Shown in pieces: positions 1-6,802 of a DNA stretch of 24,636 bases. The notes below the pieces were generated by a model, which was not told where the DNA came from, did not search any database, and saw nothing but the letters and a program-made list of their open reading frames with translations. How positions within the stretch are numbered: the first letter of the stretch is position 1; every line of letters starts with the position of its first letter. The stretch is from Enorma sp964624825 (GTDB taxonomy: Bacteria > Actinomycetota > Coriobacteriia > Coriobacteriales > Coriobacteriaceae), in contig CAZUYD010000027.1 of NCBI GenBank assembly GCA_964624825.1, forward strand, positions 1 through 24,636, given 5' to 3'. A program made the position numbers and the translations under genes.

Positions 1-1208
1 GTTTTACCAATCCGCGCGACCTGTATTTTGGGGAGGGTGCCCGCCACGAGGTGAAGAACCTCAAGGGGTCCCGCGCCATGATCGTCACCGGCGGCGGTTC
101 GATGCGCCGCGGCGGTTTTCTGCAGGACGTCGAGGCTGACCTTACCGAGGCCGGCTTCGAGGTTTCGATCTTCGAGGGCGTCGAGTCCGACCCGTCCGTC
201 GAGACGGTCATGAAGGGCGCGAAGGCCATGGAAGAGTTCCAGCCGGATTGGATTGTCGGCCTCGGCGGAGGTTCGCCCATCGACGCGGCCAAGGCCATGT
301 GGCTCTTCTACGAGTATCCCGAGGAGACCTTCGAAGAGGCCATCGTGCCGTTCAGCTTCCCCGAGCTCCGCACCAAGGCGAAGTTCTGCGCCATCGCCTC
401 GACCTCTGGCACCGCGACCGAGGTGACCGCCTTCTCCGTCATCACCGATTATGAGAAGGGCATCAAGTACCCGCTTGCTGATTTCAACATCACGCCCGAC
501 GTGGCCATCGTCGACCCTGAGCTCACCTATACCATGCCCGCCAAGCTGTGCGCGCACACCGGCATGGACGCGCTCACCCATGCCATCGAGGCGTATGTCT
601 CGACCGCCGGCTCTATGTACACCGACGGCAACGCACTGCACGCCATCCGCGAAATCGTCGAGTGGCTGCCCAAGAGCTATCAGGGCGACCATGAGGCGCG
701 CCAGCATATGCACGACGCGCAGTGCATCGCCGGCATCGCCTTCTCGAGCGGCTTGCTCGGCATCGTGCACTCCATGGCGCACAAGACCGGTGCCGCCTTC
801 TCGGGCGATCACATCATCCACGGGTGCGCCAACGCCATGTACCTCGGCAAGGTCATCCAGTTCAACGCGAAGGATGCGCGCGCCAAGAGCCGCTATGCGT
901 TCATCGCCAAGGAGATCTTGCACCTCGCCGGCGAGACCGAGGACGAGCTCGTGGCCTCGCTCGTGCAGTGCATCCGCGACCTCAACGACAAGCTTGACAT
1001 CCCGCAGGGCATCAAGAACTACGGCAAGGGCGGCGTGAAGGCCGACGAGTCAATCATCGACTACGCCGAGTTCGAGGAGAAGAAGAGCCGCGTGGCCACC
1101 GAGGCCATCGGCGATGCCTGCACCGGCTCCAACCCGCGCACCCCTTCGCAGGAGGAGATGGAGCAGCTGCTCGAGTGCGTCTATAACGACGTGCCGGTGA
1201 CGTTCTAG
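1..1208 (+). CDS. Iron-containing alcohol dehydrogenase, 5'-truncated by window edge
   Basis: Group III (iron-dependent) NAD(P)H alcohol dehydrogenase, expected to interconvert aldehydes and alcohols in the cytoplasm during fermentation. A GTG at 51 could be read as a start, but the frame is open back to position 3 and those codons read FTNPRDLYFGEGARHEV, the usual N-terminus of this family, so the real start lies just upstream of the window. Visible motifs are VTGGGS and GLGGGSPID (nucleotide binding), STSGTATEVT, GMDALTHAIEA (an Asp and a His metal ligand) and the later His residues in MAHKTG and HGCANA. The C-terminus GSNPRTPS is typical of butanol/propanediol-type members. The precise substrate cannot be told from sequence. 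A UUCG-loop hairpin about 50 bp downstream probably ends the transcript. Confidence 0.93.
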   Translation, partial: FTNPRDLYFGEGARHEVKNLKGSRAMIVTGGGSMRRGGFLQDVEADLTEAGFEVSIFEGVESDPSVETVMKGAKAMEEFQPDWIVGLGGGSPIDAAKAMWLFYEYPEETFEEAIVPFSFPELRTKAKFCAIASTSGTATEVTAFSVITDYEKGIKYPLADFNITPDVAIVDPELTYTMPAKLCAHTGMDALTHAIEAYVSTAGSMYTDGNALHAIREIVEWLPKSYQGDHEARQHMHDAQCIAGIAFSSGLLGIVHSMAHKTGAAFSGDHIIHGCANAMYLGKVIQFNAKDARAKSRYAFIAKEILHLAGETEDELVASLVQCIRDLNDKLDIPQGIKNYGKGGVKADESIIDYAEFEEKKSRVATEAIGDACTGSNPRTPSQEEMEQLLECVYNDVPVTF

Positions 1209-1260
1209 GCCTGAGCAAAACATAGGGTCGCGGCGTGCGTCGTGACCTTGCGTGCGATGC

Positions 1261-1291
1261 GGGGGATCCTTCGGGGTCTCCCGTTTCTTCA
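1261..1291 (+). terminator. Rho-independent terminator after the iron alcohol dehydrogenase
   Basis: Positions 1261-1269 pair with 1274-1282 (9 bp, two G-U wobbles) around a UUCG tetraloop closed by C-G, followed by GTTTCTTC. A second, weaker hairpin (1226-1234 with 1239-1247) lies just before it. Both fall right after the stop codon at 1208. Confidence 0.65.
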
Positions 1292-1357
1292 TGCGCGCGT
1301 TTCGGCTCGCACCTCCAGGGGTATCGCACCTCGTCGCTCCGTACCCTGCGTCTCTAC

Positions 1358-1473
1358 GTCCCAGCTATCCGGTCTGCTGCGTTCCGGTCATGTCATGTTT
1401 GCGCGCCTTTTTGGCGCGGCTGCGCCTCGGCCATGCTATGTGCCCGCACCTCCTTGGCGCGGCTGCGTTCCGG
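1358..1473. repeat. Degenerate 43-bp tandem repeat, about 2.5-3 units
   Basis: Segments 1401-1430 and 1444-1473 match at 23 of 30 positions and share the exact core TTGGCGCGGCTGCG at 1411-1424 and 1454-1467. The 11-mer CTGCGTTCCGG recurs at 1377-1387 and 1463-1473, which is 86 bp apart, exactly twice the 43-bp period. The first unit (1358-1387) is well conserved only in its right half. Function unknown. Confidence 0.5.
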
Positions 1474-1541
1474 ACGCTCCACCCCATGTTTCCACTCGGG
1501 GTGCTTCGTGGCGGGCTGGCCGCGTGCCGGGTGCGGCAACG

Positions 1542-1547
1542 TATAAT
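1542..1547 (+). promoter_or_regulatory. Probable -10 element of the gatCAB promoter
   Basis: A perfect TATAAT 32 bp before the gatC start codon. No good TTGACA-like -35 lies 16-18 bp upstream (the DNA there is GC-rich), so the call rests on the -10 box and position. The predicted transcript starts near 1554. Confidence 0.55.
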
Positions 1548-1579
1548 GATGCGGATTGCTCAAACCGGAAGGAGCGCTT

Positions 1580-1885
1580 ATGGCACTCAGCGAAACCGAT
1601 GTGCGCGGCATTGCCGATTACGCGCGCATCGCACTTGAGGGCGACGAGCTTGCTCAGATGACGGATTACCTCAACGATGCCGTCGCCATGCTCGAACCCG
1701 TCTTTGCCTACAACCTTCCCGACGTGGATCCTACGTTTCATCCCATCGGTAGCCTCTCGAACGTCATGCGCGATGACGCGCGCGATGCCGCACATGGTCT
1801 CGCGCTCGACGCTGCACTCGAAAACGCAGCGAGCACGCGCGACCGAAGCTTCCGTGTCCCCTCGATTTTGGGGGAGGATGAGTGA
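1580..1885 (+). CDS. gatC: Aspartyl/glutamyl-tRNA amidotransferase subunit C
   Basis: Small subunit of the GatCAB amidotransferase, which converts misacylated Glu-tRNA(Gln) and/or Asp-tRNA(Asn) to the amide form; GatC wraps around and stabilises GatA and GatB. The 101-residue length is normal. The pattern DVRGIADYARIALEGDEL, then a central helix and VLDPTFHPI-like text (here VDPTFHPIGSLSNVMRDD), is characteristic. The ATG at 1580 is preferred over an in-frame TTG at 1556 because a GGAAGGAG ribosome binding site lies just before it and the family N-terminus begins there. First gene of the operon; its stop TGA (1883-1885) overlaps the gatA ATG by one base. Confidence 0.93.
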   Translation: MALSETDVRGIADYARIALEGDELAQMTDYLNDAVAMLEPVFAYNLPDVDPTFHPIGSLSNVMRDDARDAAHGLALDAALENAASTRDRSFRVPSILGEDE

Positions 1886-3417
1886 TGGCTGCATCTATTG
1901 CGACGCTGACCGCTCGCCAGATCTCAGCAGGTATCGCTGCGGGCGAGTTTTCCGCTATGGAGGTTACCGAGGCGGCGCTTGAGGCGATCGGTGCCCGAGA
2001 GCCGAAGATACAAGCATTCTTACAGGTTACGCCTGATCTTGCGCGCGCTGCCGCGGCACGTGTTGACGCAGCGCGGGCATCGGGTGAGCAGCTACCGCCG
2101 CTCGCGGGCGTGCCGCTTGCCATCAAGGACAACATGAACCTTGTCGGCACCCGCACTACCTGCGCCTCCCGCATGCTCGAAACCTATGAGTCGCCCTACA
2201 CCGCGACCTGCGTGCAACGCATGCTCGATGCGGGCTGCGTTCCCGTGGGCAAGGCGAACATGGACGAGTTCGCGTTCGGTTCATCGACCGACACCTCGGC
2301 ATTTCACCCTACGAACAACCCCTGGGATACGACATGCGTGCCGGGCGGCTCATCGGGCGGCTCGGCGGCAGCGGTCGCCGCGGGCGAAGTGACGGTGGCG
2401 CTCGGCTCGGATACCGGCGGGTCGATCCGCCAGCCGGCGGCGTTCTGCGGCGTCGTGGGGATGAAGCCCACCTACGGCGCGGTTTCGCGCTACGGCGTGG
2501 TGGCTTTCGGCAGCTCGCTCGACCAGGTGGGGCCATTCGGCCGGACGGTCGAGGACGTGGCATGCGCCATGGATGCGCTGGTAGCAGGCGGACGCGACCT
2601 GTTCGATTCGACCGCGCAGGATGTACCGGCTACCTTCGCCGCTGCGCTCAATGCCGATATCGCGGGGCGCCGCGTGGGAATCATCCCGGCGTTCATGGAG
2701 GCCGAGGGGCTCACGCGGGAGATGCGCCAAGCGATCGAAGGGGCGGCGGCGGCGCTTGAGGCTGCGGGCGCGGAGCTGGTCGAGGTTGACCTTCCGCATC
2801 TCGATGCCGCGATCGCCGCCTACTATGTCATCGGCCCTGCGGAAGCGTTCTCGAACCTTGCCCGTTTCGATGGCATTCGGTATGGGTACCAGGAGCCGGA
2901 ATGCGCCACGCTCGCCGCGCAGAGCTCGCTGTCGCGCGCACATGGGTTTGGCGCAGAGGCCAAGCGCCGGCAGATGCTCGGTGCCTACCTGCTGTCCTCG
3001 GGCGTCTACGACCAGTATTACTATGCGGCGCAAAAGGCGCGCACGCTTATCACGGCCGATTACAGCGCGGCGTTTGAGCAGGTCGATGTCATTCTTATGC
3101 CGGCGGCGCCGCGCACGGCGTTCAAGCATGGCGAGATAAGCGATCCCACGCAGATGTACCTTTCAGACATGTTCACCATCTCGATCAACATCGCGGGAAA
3201 TGGCGGCATGACCGTGCCGATCGGCCTGGGCGAGGATACGCACCTGCCCGTGGCCGCGCAGCTGGTGGCGCCCGCGTTCAAAGACGATCGCCTGGTCATG
3301 TTCGGGTCGGCGCTCGAGCGCGCCTATGCGGGCGCGTGGGGCATGGAACGTGCGGCGGGCGAGGTGGGCGCTCCGGTTGCGCCGGGATGCGCCGATATGG
3401 AGGGTGACCGCGCATGA
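1885..3417 (+). CDS. gatA: Aspartyl/glutamyl-tRNA amidotransferase subunit A
   Basis: Amidase-signature subunit that hydrolyses glutamine and passes ammonia to GatB. With the ATG at 1885 it is 510 residues, a normal length. The catalytic triad is visible: Lys81 in VPLAIKDN, cis-Ser156 in PGGSSGGS and nucleophile Ser180 in GSDTGGS, a constant offset of two from the Staphylococcus aureus enzyme as I recall its numbering. A GTG at 1882 is an alternative start, but the GGGGAGG site at about 1870-1876 is better spaced from 1885. It is translationally coupled on both sides (1-bp overlap with gatC, 4-bp ATGA overlap with gatB). Confidence 0.97.
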   Translation: MAASIATLTARQISAGIAAGEFSAMEVTEAALEAIGAREPKIQAFLQVTPDLARAAAARVDAARASGEQLPPLAGVPLAIKDNMNLVGTRTTCASRMLETYESPYTATCVQRMLDAGCVPVGKANMDEFAFGSSTDTSAFHPTNNPWDTTCVPGGSSGGSAAAVAAGEVTVALGSDTGGSIRQPAAFCGVVGMKPTYGAVSRYGVVAFGSSLDQVGPFGRTVEDVACAMDALVAGGRDLFDSTAQDVPATFAAALNADIAGRRVGIIPAFMEAEGLTREMRQAIEGAAAALEAAGAELVEVDLPHLDAAIAAYYVIGPAEAFSNLARFDGIRYGYQEPECATLAAQSSLSRAHGFGAEAKRRQMLGAYLLSSGVYDQYYYAAQKARTLITADYSAAFEQVDVILMPAAPRTAFKHGEISDPTQMYLSDMFTISINIAGNGGMTVPIGLGEDTHLPVAAQLVAPAFKDDRLVMFGSALERAYAGAWGMERAAGEVGAPVAPGCADMEGDRA

Positions 3418-5135
3418 AGGAACTTGCCGAGGTCTTGCAAGACTGGGAGGCCGTGATCGGCCTCGAGATCCATACCGAGCTCACCACGCTCGATACCAAG
3501 ATGTTCTGCGGCTGCAAGAACAGCCATGACGATGAGCCGAACACCAATGTGTGCCCGGTTTGCCTGGGGCTGCCGGGCGCGCTGCCCGTGCCCAACAAGC
3601 GCGCGATCGAGTCCATCGTGAAGGCGGGTCTCGCCACGAACTGCGAAATCCAAAAGCACTCGATGTTCTACCGCAAGCACTATTTCTATCCGGATATGGC
3701 GAAGAACTTCCAGACCACGCAAGGGCCGGTGGCGTTTTGCATGCACGGGCACCTCGATTTGGAAGTGACGGGGCGCGGTGCGGCGGAGCGTCCCGCGTGC
3801 GCGTTCGGTGCGGCCGAGGCCGAAAGCCTGGCGAGCGCGTCGGCCAACGCGGTAGGGCTCTCTGCGAGCATGGCTCATGACCTTCCTGAGCAGGGAGGTG
3901 GCAGTCTAGCACCTGACGGTGCCGCGCCATTGGCGGGGAAGTCGGCGTTGGCGGGCATGAGCGGATACGACACCGCCTCGCTCGCCCTGCCAGAGCGCCA
4001 CGAGGATGGGTCGTACACCGTTCCCATCCGCATTCTGCGCATCCATATGGAGGAGGATGCAGCGAAGATGGTGCACGTAGGCGGTGATGAGGGACGCATC
4101 ACCGCCGCAGCCGAGAGCCTCATCGATTACAACCGCTGCGGGACGCCGCTTATCGAGCTCGTCACCGAGCCCGACCTGCGCACGCCCGAAGAGGCGCGCC
4201 TGTTCATGGAGAAGTTGCGCCGCATCTTCTTGACGCTTGGCATCTCGGATTGCTCTATGGAGAAGGGGTCCATGCGCTGCGACGGGAACGTGAGCCTGCG
4301 TCGGCGCGGCGAGACGCGCCTGGGCACCAAGACCGAGTTGAAGAACCTGAACTCCTTCAAGGCGCTTCACGACGGCCTTGCCTACGAGATTTGCCGCCAG
4401 GCCGAAGTGCTCGAGGAAGGCGGCATCATCTACCAGGAGACGCGCCATTGGGAGCCGAGCCGCAAGCGCACCGTCGTGATGCGCGTGAAGGAGACGGCCG
4501 ACGACTACCGGCTGTTCCCCGACCCCGACCTGGCGCCATTCGATTTGTCGGATGAATTTATCGAGCGCTGCCGGGCAGAGATTCCCGAGCTGCCCGATGC
4601 CAAGCGCGATCGCTTTGAGCGCGAGTTCGGCATCAAGCGCGCCGATGCCGAGCAGATTGCGGGCGACCCGCCTACCGCGGAGTTCTTCGAGGCGGTCATG
4701 GCCCACTCGACTGCGCACGAGGCGCAAACCGTTGCGAACGTGCTGGTAAACGACCTGGCAGCCTATGCCAAGAGCGCCGGGGTGCCGCTCGCCGAGGCTG
4801 GCTGCACGCCAGCGCAGGTGGCATCACTTGCGCACCTGCTTGCAACGGAGGCGATCGCCGCGAACCAGGCACCCGAGGTCATCGCGGCGATGGCTGGTAC
4901 GGGCGCCGACCCCGAGCAGATTGTTGACGAGCGCGGCATGCGCCAGGTGAACGATGACGATGCGCTTCAAGCGGTGGTCGATGCGGTGCTCGCGCGCTGC
5001 GGCGAGCAGGCGCAGCAATATCGTGACGGCAACCAGAAGGTCATCGGCTTTCTCGTCGGGCAGTGCATGAAGGAGAGCCGGGGATCCGGCAACCCCAAGC
5101 GCTTCAACGAGCTGTTGCGCGCGGCGCTCGGGTAG
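3414..5135 (+). CDS. gatB: Aspartyl/glutamyl-tRNA amidotransferase subunit B, with internal insert
   Basis: Kinase-like subunit that binds the misacylated tRNA and activates its side-chain carboxylate. Family motifs are clear: GLEIHTEL (residues 16-23), zinc-type cysteines at 32, 34, 47 and 50 (FCGC and CPVC), KHYFYPDMAKNFQ, IHMEEDA, LIELVTEPD, KGSMRCDGNVS, TELKNLNSF, and a C-terminal YqeY-like helical domain ending GNPKRFNELL. At 573 residues it is about 80-100 longer than usual. The excess sits at about residues 122-203 (nt 3777-4022), between the HLDLEV strand and RILRIHMEEDA, and is Ala/Gly/Ser-rich with no recognisable motif. The frame stays open and the reading phase is kept, so this looks like a true insert rather than a frameshift. 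The start overlaps the gatA stop as ATGA. Confidence 0.96.
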   Translation: MKELAEVLQDWEAVIGLEIHTELTTLDTKMFCGCKNSHDDEPNTNVCPVCLGLPGALPVPNKRAIESIVKAGLATNCEIQKHSMFYRKHYFYPDMAKNFQTTQGPVAFCMHGHLDLEVTGRGAAERPACAFGAAEAESLASASANAVGLSASMAHDLPEQGGGSLAPDGAAPLAGKSALAGMSGYDTASLALPERHEDGSYTVPIRILRIHMEEDAAKMVHVGGDEGRITAAAESLIDYNRCGTPLIELVTEPDLRTPEEARLFMEKLRRIFLTLGISDCSMEKGSMRCDGNVSLRRRGETRLGTKTELKNLNSFKALHDGLAYEICRQAEVLEEGGIIYQETRHWEPSRKRTVVMRVKETADDYRLFPDPDLAPFDLSDEFIERCRAEIPELPDAKRDRFEREFGIKRADAEQIAGDPPTAEFFEAVMAHSTAHEAQTVANVLVNDLAAYAKSAGVPLAEAGCTPAQVASLAHLLATEAIAANQAPEVIAAMAGTGADPEQIVDERGMRQVNDDDALQAVVDAVLARCGEQAQQYRDGNQKVIGFLVGQCMKESRGSGNPKRFNELLRAALG

Positions 5136-5204
5136 CGGAGCCGGGGACGGGCGGCGGCCTTCCTGGTGCAGGGGGTTTGCCGCGCAGGGCTATAGGGGTT
5201 TTCG

Positions 5205-5241
5205 AACGCAGGGTGCGTCGGCGGCGCGCCCTGCGTTTCTG
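5205..5241 (+). terminator. Terminator hairpin after gatB
   Basis: A 13-bp stem (5205-5217 with 5226-5238, one G-U) with an 8-nt loop, followed by TTTCT. It lies 70 bp after the gatB stop and is the probable end of the gatCAB transcript. Confidence 0.6.
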
Positions 5242-5269
5242 CGTCGGAGACTCCTGCGCGTGCTGCTAC

Positions 5270-5315
5270 GTTGGCAGCATAGGAAAAGACGTGCCGCGTT
5301 GGCAGCATAGGAAAC
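5270..5315. repeat. 18-bp direct repeat, two copies with 28-bp period
   Basis: The sequence CGTTGGCAGCATAGGAAA occurs exactly at 5270-5287 and again at 5298-5315, separated by 10 bp. It lies in non-coding DNA after the gatB terminator. The 28-bp centre spacing is not an integral number of helical turns. The role is unknown: it could be a protein-binding tandem site or a slipped duplication. Confidence 0.75.
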
Positions 5316-5652
5316 AGGAAAAGAACCGCGCAGAGGTGACCAGATGATACGCGACTCCGCTTCATCTGAGGCGGAAGCGGTAGCCGGGCAGCTTGTCGTG
5401 CATGCTCGCCCGCGGGGGATCATCTCGACATGCCGCGGGCGCCTCGCGCGCCTCGCGCAAGCGCTACCTCCTTGCGGCTAGGCCTGGTGCCGTTGAGCTG
5501 TCGGGTGCGGTCGCTCGCCGCATTTATACAAAAATGGAAACATCAGAGTTGTATCATATAGATTTGTTGGGCCGATTGCACCGCGTCGGTGCCTCCTGTG
5601 TGCCCCCAGCGCGCAGCCGTTCAGGTGTCCATTGAAGAGAGAGGTTGAACGC

Positions 5653-6714
5653 ATGAAAGGTTACGCAATGCTCAAGATCGGCGAGTCCGGATGGATCGAG
5701 AAGGACGTGCCCGCGTGCGGTCCTGCCGATGCCATCGTGAAGCCCCTTGCGGTCGCCATCTGCACGTCTGACGTCCACACCCTCTGGGAGGGCGCCATCG
5801 GCGAGCGCCACAACATGATTCTCGGCCACGAGGCGTGCGGCGAGGTCGTCGAGGTCGGCGAGCTCGTTCGCGACTTCAATCCCGGTGACCGCGTGCTCAT
5901 CCCGGCCATCACTCCCGACTGGAACTCGCTCGAGGCGCAGGCCGGTTACTCCATGCATTCGGGCGGCATGCTCGCAGGCTGGAAGTTCTCGAACTTCAAG
6001 GACGGCGTGTTCTCCGAGTTCTTCCATGTGAACGACGCCGACGGCAACCTCGCCCATCTGCCCGAGAACATCGACCCGGTCGATGCGTGCATGCTCTCCG
6101 ACATGGTGCCGACCGGCTTTCATGGCGTCGAGCTCGCCGACGTGCAGTTCGGTGACTCCGTGCTCGTCATCGGCATCGGGCCTGTGGGTCTAATGTGCGT
6201 GGCGGGCGCATCCATGCGTGGCGCTTCCCGCATCCTCGCGGTGGGCACGCGCTCGGTGTGCGTCGAGGCGGCCAAGAAGTACGGTGCGGACGAGTTCATC
6301 TCGTACAAGGACGGCCCCATCGCCGAACAGGTGCTCGCCATGACCGACGGCAAGGGCGTCGACAAGGTTATCGTCGCGGGCGGCGGCGTGGAGACCTTCG
6401 AGGACGCGGTCAAGGTCTTAAAGCCCGGCGGGAAGATCGGCAACGTCAACTACCTGGGCAGCGGTGACTACGTGACCATCCCGCGCGTCGATTGGGGCGT
6501 CGGCATGGGCCATAAGCAGATCAACGGCGGGCTCATGCCCGGCGGCCGTCTGCGCATGGAGAAGCTCGGCAGCCTGGTGAGCTCCGGCCGCCTGAACGTG
6601 CACCATCTGGTGAGCCACGTCTTCGAGGGCTGGGATCACCTGGAAGAGGCGCTCTTCATGATGCGCGACAAGCCGCGTGACCTTATCAAGCCGGTCGTCA
6701 AGATCGAGGGCTAG
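5653..6714 (+). CDS. NADP-dependent zinc secondary alcohol (isopropanol) dehydrogenase
   Basis: Medium-chain zinc alcohol dehydrogenase that reversibly reduces ketones or aldehydes, expected to use NADPH. The 353-residue product follows the Thermoanaerobacter brockii / Clostridium beijerinckii isopropanol dehydrogenase almost motif for motif. The catalytic zinc ligands Cys37, His59, Glu60 and Asp150 are all present, as is the GIGPVG Rossmann turn (174-179). The NADP-selecting residues of that enzyme are matched by Gly198, Thr199 (Ser in the brockii enzyme), Arg200 and Tyr218. The four-cysteine structural zinc loop is absent, as in that subfamily. The ATG at 5653 is chosen over TTG 5632 because AGAGAGAGG precedes it and MKGYAML is the family start. 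The next gene is a COG0523 GTPase 88 bp downstream. Confidence 0.95.
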   Translation: MKGYAMLKIGESGWIEKDVPACGPADAIVKPLAVAICTSDVHTLWEGAIGERHNMILGHEACGEVVEVGELVRDFNPGDRVLIPAITPDWNSLEAQAGYSMHSGGMLAGWKFSNFKDGVFSEFFHVNDADGNLAHLPENIDPVDACMLSDMVPTGFHGVELADVQFGDSVLVIGIGPVGLMCVAGASMRGASRILAVGTRSVCVEAAKKYGADEFISYKDGPIAEQVLAMTDGKGVDKVIVAGGGVETFEDAVKVLKPGGKIGNVNYLGSGDYVTIPRVDWGVGMGHKQINGGLMPGGRLRMEKLGSLVSSGRLNVHHLVSHVFEGWDHLEEALFMMRDKPRDLIKPVVKIEG

Positions 6715-6744
6715 CGGATTTGCGCCACAGGCGAAGGATCGACG

Positions 6745-6777
6745 GGGCGCCGGGCGGCCGCGAGCCGTCCGGCGCCC
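6745..6777 (+). terminator. Strong hairpin between the alcohol dehydrogenase and the COG0523 gene
   Basis: A 14-bp stem (6745-6758 with 6764-6777, one G-U) with a 5-nt loop. Only two T follow, so it may be an inefficient terminator, a processing barrier or an attenuator that lowers expression of the downstream gene rather than a full stop. Confidence 0.5.
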
Positions 6778-6802
6778 TTCATGCACGGAAAGGGGGCGCG
6801 CG

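Larger units (their letters stand above)
1209..1579. other. Intergenic region between Fe-ADH and gatC
   Basis: About 370 bp without a convincing gene. It holds the terminator hairpins at its left end, a degenerate tandem repeat of period 43 bp in the middle (about 1358-1486) and the gatC promoter at its right end. Open frames here on both strands have no ribosome binding site and an arginine/serine/cysteine-rich composition expected of non-coding high-GC DNA. Confidence 0.7.
5136..5652. other. Intergenic region between gatB and the zinc alcohol dehydrogenase
   Basis: About 515 bp. Contents: the gatB terminator; two copies of an 18-bp direct repeat (5270-5287 and 5298-5315); a 45-codon open frame at 5344-5481 preceded by AGAGGTGA; and an AT-rich island at 5522-5570 that probably carries the promoter of the downstream gene (TATCAT at 5552-5557 is a good -10, without a clear -35; ATACAA at 5526-5531 and TTGTAT at 5549-5554 are inverted). 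No gene is called with confidence. Confidence 0.6.

Noticed and set aside
51..53. GTG at 51 as the start of the iron alcohol dehydrogenase
   Set aside because: The upstream codons in the same frame encode the conserved family N-terminus, so the gene begins before the window.
5190..5423. 77-residue minus-strand frame over the 18-bp repeats
   Set aside because: Composition is typical of non-coding high-GC DNA, it has no ribosome binding site, and it overlaps the gatB terminator.
6677..6802. Upstream extension of the COG0523 frame to 6677
   Set aside because: It overlaps the end of the alcohol dehydrogenase gene and reads through a hairpin; the P-loop protein normally begins a few residues before Walker A, as at 6803.
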